From a virus: 28,104 nucleotides of DNA. The notes beneath the pieces are model-generated. The model searched no databases and had not been told where the DNA came from. It saw only the letters and a program-made list of their open reading frames with translations. The stretch covers positions 1-28,104 of IMG/VR virus record IMGVR_UViG_3300022540_001107. One strand, given 5' to 3'. Position 1 is the stretch's first letter. Each line of letters starts with the position of its first letter. Shown here one piece after another: positions 7,383 through 11,916 of this stretch. The translations under genes and the position numbers were made by a program.

Positions 7383-8342
7383 ATGACACAGCAACGCGGC
7401 GTAAATGCCGAGATTTTATTAGGTTTTGAAAACGCGGCATATGGCACGGCGGCTACGACCGGGTTTGTTATGCCGCTCAATTCCTGCGGCGTGGTGGGGG
7501 TGAAGAATCGCCAGGTGCCGGCCACGTTAACCGGGACCCGGAACACGGTTGTGCCTTTTGCGGGCAACAAAGACGTGAACGGGCCTATTGTAATTCCGCT
7601 GGATTCGGATGCCATGCCCTACTGGCTTGTCGCCATGTTCGGGGACCCGAGCACCACGGGCACGGATCCCTATGAACACGAATTCAAAGTGGCATCTTCC
7701 ATGCCCAGCTTTACCCTGGAAGAGGTGTTCGAGGATCTGACGGCCAATGTGTACCAGCGGTTCGTGGGATGTAAGATCGCAAGCCTGGGCATGACCTTTG
7801 GCGGTGACGGAGAGCTGATCGGCAATATCGGAGTCCTGGGCGCGGACATGAGCCATGAAACATCTGCTTTTGACGCGGCGCCCACAACCGTATCCCTGGA
7901 CCGGGTCAATAATTTCGATGCGGCCATATTGGAAGGTGGCGGGTCTTTGTCCAACGCCACCGAGCTGTCCATAAACCTGGATTTCGGGCTGGACCCAAAT
8001 TCGTTTGTGATCGGCAGCGGCGGGATCCGGGGAGATATCCCCGAGGGATTCGTGGCGGTCACCGGCAACATCAAAACCCTGTTCGAGGACAAAACCCTGT
8101 TAGATAAAGCCACGGGTGACACGGAAACGTCTCTGAAAATCACTGTAACGGACAGCGTCAACTCGATTCTGGAATTCGAGATCCAGGAGCTGCTTTACTC
8201 GGTGAACGGTGTGCCCATCGAGGGTCCCCAGGGGCTTATCGTGTCTCTGGATTTCGTGGGGTATTACACGGCCGGGTCCGAGGCGAGTAATATCGTGGCG
8301 AGAGTTACTAATAATGTGGTGTCTTACGATTTGATAACATAA
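7383..8342 (+). CDS. tail tube (major tail) protein
   Basis: A 319-aa protein starting MTQQRGVNAEILLGFENAAYG, the usual opening of the Phage_tube_2-type tail tube proteins that stack as hexameric rings to form the tail. 'EVFEDLTANVYQRFVGCKIASL' and 'LEFEIQELLYSVNGVPIEGPQ' near the C-terminus also fit. A GGAGGAAATTTAA leader gives a strong start. Next downstream come the G/GT chaperone genes, the standard siphophage order tube - G/GT - tape measure. Confidence 0.88.
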   Translation: MTQQRGVNAEILLGFENAAYGTAATTGFVMPLNSCGVVGVKNRQVPATLTGTRNTVVPFAGNKDVNGPIVIPLDSDAMPYWLVAMFGDPSTTGTDPYEHEFKVASSMPSFTLEEVFEDLTANVYQRFVGCKIASLGMTFGGDGELIGNIGVLGADMSHETSAFDAAPTTVSLDRVNNFDAAILEGGGSLSNATELSINLDFGLDPNSFVIGSGGIRGDIPEGFVAVTGNIKTLFEDKTLLDKATGDTETSLKITVTDSVNSILEFEIQELLYSVNGVPIEGPQGLIVSLDFVGYYTAGSEASNIVARVTNNVVSYDLIT

Positions 8343-8396
8343 TAATTAATAATTAATAATTAACAATTAATTATTAACCATTGATTATCAATTATT
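8341..8396. repeat. TTAATAA-type repeat, copy 2
   Basis: An A/T-only tract (AATAATTAATAATTAA units with an inverted TTAATTATTAACC half) lies between the tail tube stop and the chaperone G gene. It even contributes the tail tube TAA. Confidence 0.65.
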
Positions 8397-8417
8397 GTTT
8401 TGGACAGGGAGAAATAT

Positions 8418-8726
8418 ATGCGAGAAGTGCATGGCGTGAAAGTGCGGAGCTTGACCCGGAAGGAAGTCAAATCTCTTAAAGCGTGCGGGTTTTATTTGAG
8501 TTTCTATTCGCCGCCCATTCATGATCCGGATCTGGTGGACGAGGGCATCGAGAAAGTGCTGGAATTGTGTGTGCTGGACATGGATGCATTTGCGGCCCTG
8601 GAAGAGTCCGACCACATCAAAACCATGGAAGTATTTTCCGGGATCACAAAGGAAACTTACGGGGCAAGGGATGAGGAAAAAAACTTGCCGGCGTCTGGGA
8701 CTGGCTCTCAGACAAACGGCGGATAG
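8418..8726 (+). CDS. tail assembly chaperone, G-like, zero-frame product
   Basis: A 102-aa protein starting at the ATG at 8418, which has AGGGAG 6 nt upstream; an upstream TTG at 8400 is in frame but lies against the repeat. Position between tail tube and tape measure, size and overlap with a second frame match lambda G and G-T. These chaperones bind the tape measure protein and recruit tail tube subunits, and are absent from the mature virion. The zero-frame protein ends at TAG 8724-8726. A fraction of ribosomes is predicted to slip at 8678-8684 and make the GT fusion. Confidence 0.78.
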   Translation: MREVHGVKVRSLTRKEVKSLKACGFYLSFYSPPIHDPDLVDEGIEKVLELCVLDMDAFAALEESDHIKTMEVFSGITKETYGARDEEKNLPASGTGSQTNGG

Positions 8727-9070
8727 ACTACTGTAAGGTGTGCCAAGCTTCGGCAAAAAAGAAGGTAAGAAAATCAGAAGGTGAGAAGGTTGGAAGTATG
8801 TCGCTTTGTGCGACGTGCGAATACGGCGCCCATAACATGCCGGAGATCATGCCTGAAAACGTCGAGGTTCTGGAATTATGGGGTGATGTAAATACCCAGT
8901 GGCGGGCCGGCGGCATGGGCGTGATCGGGCTGGATTACCGGGAAGTGCGCACAAGAGCTGATGAGCTGGACATCGATATGTCGCCCTGTGTGTGGCGGAA
9001 GATTAAAATTTTGGAAACCAAAACTCTTGAGAAGCAGTATAAAAGCCCCGGCGAACCGGGGCGAGAATGA
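8418..9070 (+). CDS. tail assembly chaperone GT fusion (by -1 frameshift)
   Basis: Predicted 217-aa product: 89 codons of G, slip at 8684, then 128 codons in the -1 frame. The T-specific part starts LAGVWDWLSDKRRIDYCKVC and continues with two CxxC pairs (CKVC, CATC). It then reads 'PENVEVLELWGDVNTQWRAG' and 'GVIGLDYREV', a pattern typical of the DUF1799-type T region of siphophage chaperones. An AGAAGGTG-family repeat (8761-8796) is inserted in frame between the CxxC pairs and encodes a Lys/Ser/Glu stretch. An independent start at ATG 8798 (MSLCATCEYG), behind that purine-rich repeat, is possible. The stop TGA abuts the convergent minus-strand gene. Confidence 0.75.
8678..8713 (+). promoter_or_regulatory. 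programmed -1 ribosomal frameshift signal
   Basis: The heptamer A AAA AAC (8678-8684) is in the correct zero-frame phase (codons AAA 8679-8681, AAC 8682-8684). Eight nt downstream, GTCTGGGA (8693-8700) pairs with TCTCAGAC (8706-8713) across a 5-nt loop, an 8-bp stem with one G-U. Slipping back one base enters the frame that runs to 9070. The -1 frame is open from 8675, just before the slip site. Confidence 0.8.
8761..8796 (+). repeat. AGAAGGTG-type repeat inside the chaperone T coding region
   Basis: The tract reads GAAGGTAAGAAAATC then AGAAGGTGAGAAGGTTGGAA and belongs to the same family as the tract at 94-129. It is translated in frame as a basic/acidic low-complexity linker between two CxxC motifs and places a strong purine-rich tract before ATG 8798. 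Confidence 0.6.
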
Positions 9071-9077
9071 ATGAAAT

Positions 9078-9479
9078 TTAAATCATCAGAAATTTACGAA
9101 TTAACTGTAGGGCTGAATAGGACATTGAACGCCCTTGTTCCCAACCCTCGACAGTGCGCGCGGAAACAGCGGCGATTTCAGCCAGATCTTTCACCGTCCA
9201 ACCGAGCAGTTTTCGTAGTGGCTGGATATCATCCTGTTCATCGAGGCATAATTGATCATAATAAAACCCAGCCCGATATCCAGACTGTAAATCGCGGCGA
9301 TATTCACCATCGCGGCAATTTAAAAATTGTTCATGTTCCTCAACACCACCAAAATTTTCACCGTGATACAGACGGCGGATACCACGTTGATATCCTTGCC
9401 AAAAATCGGCACGGTTGGAATCTACACACTGGAATGTTTTTGCCATGCCTAATAATGATTGGAATTTTTGTTTTTTCAT
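9078..9479 (-). CDS. helix-turn-helix protein, second gene of minus-strand cassette 1 (Aca/antitoxin-like)
   Basis: A 133-aa protein with a C-terminal Xre-type helix-turn-helix (residues ~88-130: 'LRKLLGWTVKDLAEIAAVS', then 'ARTVEGWEQGRSMS'). The N-terminal domain carries 'RADFWQGYQRGIRRLYHGEN' and 'SGYRAGF', which I cannot assign. Its ATG overlaps the stop of the preceding 170-aa gene by one base (TAATG), so the two are translationally coupled. A perfect palindrome in the cassette promoter is its likely operator. Such second-gene HTH proteins are typical of autorepressors in acr-aca and toxin-antitoxin operons. The gene ends 8 nt from the chaperone stop, tail to tail. Confidence 0.75.
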   Translation of the reverse strand: MKKQKFQSLLGMAKTFQCVDSNRADFWQGYQRGIRRLYHGENFGGVEEHEQFLNCRDGEYRRDLQSGYRAGFYYDQLCLDEQDDIQPLRKLLGWTVKDLAEIAAVSARTVEGWEQGRSMSYSALQLIRKFLMI

Positions 9480-9991
9480 TATCCATCCTCCGTTGGCCCA
9501 AACCCCTGACCTATCCCACGGCGATAGGGTTCATGGCATTGATGAACAGGGGATTCATTCTCGTCATCATCGAAATAATAACGATCCCTCAAAACCTCGT
9601 CGGCCAATGTGATTTTAGTCGTTTGAGCCATGCGAACATTTCTATACGGAAATCCATTATATTTCATGTCTGCATCTACAGATTGGACGTGGTTGCCGTG
9701 GTCGTCATACATAGACCCTATGCCGTCGTGTGCGTATTCTCCCGAACTAACAACCCAAACACCCTCTATATCAATCCATGTTCCTCCGGTCGATATGCCA
9801 TCCTCATCCTGATAACTACCCACACATTGTTCAATAATGATTTTATCTCCGTTTTCCAGCCAGGGAACATCGATCTCAATAATGTCGATTTCAGCATGTC
9901 CCATTCTGTCGGCAAATTTTCGCAACGATTCATAATTATCGCTGTCCGCCAGGTTGGTTCCGGGCACGCTGTACATTTTTTTCATTCTCAT
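9479..9991 (-). CDS. acidic hypothetical protein, first gene of minus-strand cassette 1
   Basis: A 170-aa, Asp/Glu-rich soluble protein with no family I recognise. It has no signal peptide or membrane segment. Segments such as 'TWIDIEGVWVVSSGEYAHDG' and 'YDDHGNHVQSVDADMKYNG' suggest beta structure, and the C-terminus is acidic then Gly-rich. The ATG at 9991 has an AGGGGGT upstream and a sigma70-like promoter at 10062-10033. It is inserted against the direction of the tail operon and followed by a coupled HTH regulator. That context is what is used to nominate anti-CRISPR or other anti-defence genes; the function itself is unproven. A superinfection-exclusion or toxin role is also possible. 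Confidence 0.65.
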   Translation of the reverse strand: MRMKKMYSVPGTNLADSDNYESLRKFADRMGHAEIDIIEIDVPWLENGDKIIIEQCVGSYQDEDGISTGGTWIDIEGVWVVSSGEYAHDGIGSMYDDHGNHVQSVDADMKYNGFPYRNVRMAQTTKITLADEVLRDRYYFDDDENESPVHQCHEPYRRGIGQGFGPTEDG

Positions 9992-10032
9992 GATTTTTAC
10001 CCCCTATTGTTTGTGGTTTTCATTGTCTTATT

Positions 10033-10062
10033 ATTATATACGCAAATTGCGTGCCAAGACAA
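10033..10062 (-). promoter_or_regulatory. promoter of cassette 1 with palindromic operator in its spacer
   Basis: On the minus strand, a -35 TTGTCT (10062-10057) and a -10 TATAAT (10038-10033) are separated by 18 nt. Inside that spacer lies the perfect 13-nt palindrome ACGCAAATTGCGT (10052-10040). A repressor dimer there would block RNA polymerase directly. The predicted transcript starts near 10026, giving a leader of about 35 nt. Confidence 0.65.
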
Positions 10063-10150
10063 GGGGTTTGTGAAATATTTATTACCCATTGATATTATTG
10101 ATAAAAATGATTTTAACGAAAAATAAAAAATGCAAAAAACAAGGCAAAAA

Positions 10151-10257
10151 TGACAATATTTGTCATGATTGACAAAAAATGTCAATAAATAATAATAATC
10201 CTTAAATAACAATAACTTAAGCCTGTCATAGTGATTTGCGACTGACAGTTGTTGTCA
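10151..10257. promoter_or_regulatory. three TGACA-N5-TGTCA operators around a possible + strand promoter
   Basis: Three 15-nt sites fit TGACA-N5-TGTCA exactly: 10151-10165 (N5 ATATT), 10170-10184 (AAAAA) and 10243-10257 (GTTGT). The first two have centres 19 bp apart. The second overlaps a perfect -35 TTGACA (10169-10174), which has an AATAAT -10 (10191-10196) after a 16-nt spacer. The third lies downstream of the expected start site. This could drive the tail-completion and later genes under repressor control. The bases 9992-10280 hold no gene. Confidence 0.6.
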
Positions 10258-10280
10258 ATGAAAAGAGGATAATTTTAAAA

Positions 10281-10865
10281 ATGCTGAATGTAATTACCAA
10301 AGGATTCACCGGGCTGGAGCGGACGCTGAAGACCGAAAGCCGGCGCCAGGAAAAAGCTCTTAATACTGCGATCAAAGTTGAGGGCTTTCGTCTTATGCGG
10401 CTTTTGAAAAAGCAGATCCGGGACGGGACTCCGGGCGGGAAGAAATTTGACCCTTTGACTTATTTGTCCCGGGCCCGGGGAAGTAAACGGCTGAGACCTA
10501 ATAAACCGCTGCGGCGGTTGGCCCTGGCCGTGCGGTATTTTGTGAAGGATCAATCACCGTTTGATATGCGGATCGGCTGGGTAGGACCGCGAGTCTCCAA
10601 ATCGTGGAAGAGAATCGCCGAGCTCCAGCAGAAAGGATTTACCCGCGGGATGAAATCCGAGCGCCGGGAGTTTTTCAGACTCAAAGGCGCGGCCATGTCC
10701 AAACGATCCGTGGCCAGGAAATATATGTTTATCCGGAGAACTACGAAACGGTTCACAACTCCGGCAAGGCCCATTATGGATCCGTTCTGGAGAGCGGAAA
10801 AAGATCGGGCATGGAGAAATATTCAGAAAAATTATCGAAGGAAAATGCGTGGAGAACGAATTTAA
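10281..10865 (+). CDS. tail completion/minor tail-like protein (virion morphogenesis family look)
   Basis: A 194-aa, strongly basic protein. 'DGTPGGKKFDPLTYLSRARGS', then 'KPLRRLALAVRYFV', 'ELQQKGFT' and a closing 'TTPARPIMDPFWRA' match the layout of phage virion-morphogenesis/gpZ- or gpS-like tail completion proteins ('G.P.G..F.PL', then 'qQ.Gft', then 'PaRp..dPf'). The ATG at 10281 has AGAGGA upstream; an in-frame TTG at 10236 is less likely. The stop codon overlaps the stop of the convergent minus-strand HTH gene (10862-10865). It is isolated from other tail genes by two inserted minus-strand cassettes. Confidence 0.65.
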   Translation: MLNVITKGFTGLERTLKTESRRQEKALNTAIKVEGFRLMRLLKKQIRDGTPGGKKFDPLTYLSRARGSKRLRPNKPLRRLALAVRYFVKDQSPFDMRIGWVGPRVSKSWKRIAELQQKGFTRGMKSERREFFRLKGAAMSKRSVARKYMFIRRTTKRFTTPARPIMDPFWRAEKDRAWRNIQKNYRRKMRGERI

Positions 10866-11065
10866 AGGAAATCTTCTATTATGTTGCAATCTTTAATCAG
10901 GGCCAAAATTGTAACCAGACGAATTGTGGCATTGTTCGGTTCTCTTTCGCCTGTTTCCCAATGGTTCCAGGTTTGCCAGTGGACTCCGCAAATATCAGCC
11001 ATCCGCTGTTTGTTCACCCCTAATTTCTTGCGTACCGACTCAAAATATTTTGATTTTTTTTTCAT
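10862..11065 (-). CDS. small Xre-type HTH regulator, second gene of minus-strand cassette 2
   Basis: A 67-aa protein that is essentially one helix-turn-helix: 'VRKKLGVNKQRMADICGVHW' (11-30), then 'QTWNHWETGEREPNNATIRL' with the W-E-x-G signature of Xre/Cro-type domains. The ATG at 11065 follows the ligase stop by one base (TAA A ATG), so translation is probably coupled. An upstream in-frame start at 11113 would overlap the ligase. Likely role: autorepressor of the ligase operon, acting at the palindrome in the cassette promoter. Its terminal TAA overlaps that of the convergent tail gene. Confidence 0.75.
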   Translation of the reverse strand: MKKKSKYFESVRKKLGVNKQRMADICGVHWQTWNHWETGEREPNNATIRLVTILALIKDCNIIEDFL

Positions 11066-11066
11066 T

Positions 11067-11717
11067 TTAAAAATTAAGCGATGTTTCCGCCCGGATACCG
11101 TAAAACGAAGCAAATCTCGGGAGACCTCCGGACGTGAATCCGCTGAACTTGAACCTTACTATGGTCCCGATTTCAGGGGGATTGTTTTTTCTTTTATTGT
11201 CAAGGCCCCCGAGACCCATTTTTTTTCCGTTGCGGAGCCTCAAAATCAACGCGCCGATCTTTCCGACATTTTTACCCCGGCCCTTTTTGTGTTCGATGAC
11301 AATGCCTTCACTATCCTGGAGGGGCTTTCTCTTGTATTGTTCTCCATCGGGCGACGTGATTACAACGCCTTCCCCGCCTTTTTCGATAATGTCATTATAA
11401 AATTGGTCGAATTGTTCCATGGATTTTATTTCGGTCTTGAGGATTTTATCGAAAATCATAAATCTGATATCTTCCCACCGGCTATCTTCCCGGCGGGACA
11501 TGACAACGCCCCGGGCATAATCGAATTTGCCGCGCCCGGCCCACAGCTCACCGATCAATTTTTTTTTGGGCAGACAAGTTGTCCACCATGCCGGAACGTG
11601 GATGGTGTTATTATTTCTGGTTTTCAGGATACGACCGTCCCATATGCCCTGGACGCCATCAAATTTTTCGGTCATTGTCCAGCCGGCGACATTGTCTGTA
11701 TTGTTGTATTTTTCCAT
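11067..11717 (-). CDS. ATP-dependent DNA ligase, Lig E-like, without signal peptide
   Basis: A 216-aa minimal ATP-dependent DNA ligase that seals nicks through a ligase-AMP intermediate. Visible motifs: I 'EKFDGVQG' with nucleophile K18, III 'GELWAGRG' with E57, IIIa 'FMIFDK', IV 'EGVVI' with E116, V 'YKRKP' with K129/K131. An OB domain follows, ending 'NNPPEIGTIVRFKFSGFT' and 'GLPRFASFYGIR'. The overall pattern is that of Lig E, but the usual periplasmic signal peptide is absent, so it should act in the cytoplasm. Motif I has Gln23 where Arg is usual (KxDGxR). An in-frame TTG at 11726 precedes the ATG. The gene is encoded against the tail operon and followed by an HTH gene. Confidence 0.85.
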   Translation of the reverse strand: MEKYNNTDNVAGWTMTEKFDGVQGIWDGRILKTRNNNTIHVPAWWTTCLPKKKLIGELWAGRGKFDYARGVVMSRREDSRWEDIRFMIFDKILKTEIKSMEQFDQFYNDIIEKGGEGVVITSPDGEQYKRKPLQDSEGIVIEHKKGRGKNVGKIGALILRLRNGKKMGLGGLDNKRKNNPPEIGTIVRFKFSGFTSGGLPRFASFYGIRAETSLNF

Positions 11718-11761
11718 TATTATCAATCCATTGAATATATTTTAATTTTGTTGTTAATTAC

Positions 11762-11790
11762 AATATATATCCGCTGGATATGTTTGTCAA
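11762..11790 (-). promoter_or_regulatory. promoter of cassette 2 with palindromic operator in its spacer
   Basis: On the minus strand, a consensus -35 TTGACA (11790-11785), a 17-nt spacer and a -10 TATATT (11767-11762). The spacer contains the perfect inverted repeat ATATCC-GCT-GGATAT (11767-11781 on +), whose edge touches the -10 box. The layout matches the promoter of cassette 1, with a different operator sequence. Confidence 0.7.
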
Positions 11791-11824
11791 GTAAAAAATG
11801 CAAAAAAAATGAAAAAAATGAATT

Positions 11825-11915
11825 TAATAACTAATAACTAATAATTAACAATTAATAATTAACTAAAAACCATCAATTAACAATTAATTATTAACAATTG
11901 ATTATTAATCATTAA
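11825..11915. repeat. TTAATAA-type repeat, copy 3 (longest)
   Basis: About 90 nt of A/T heptad-like units (ACTAATAATTAACAATTAA and inverted TTAATTATTAACAA forms) run up to the tape measure ATG at 11917. No Shine-Dalgarno sequence remains between repeat and start codon. Confidence 0.7.
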
Positions 11916-11916
11916 T

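Noticed and set aside
9071-10126. 351-aa + strand ORF
   Set aside because: It lies antisense to two coupled minus-strand genes, one with a clear HTH domain and a promoter with operator. The predicted protein is His/Arg/Pro-rich and resembles nothing. Not called as a protein gene, though its openness is noted as a finding.
10881-11834. 317-aa + strand ORF
   Set aside because: Antisense to the DNA ligase, whose motifs are unmistakable. The predicted protein is Phe-rich and implausible.
11825-11915. Possible CRISPR-like array in the repeated A/T tract
   Set aside because: Units are 7-8 nt with no unique spacers and are partly inverted; no Cas genes are present.
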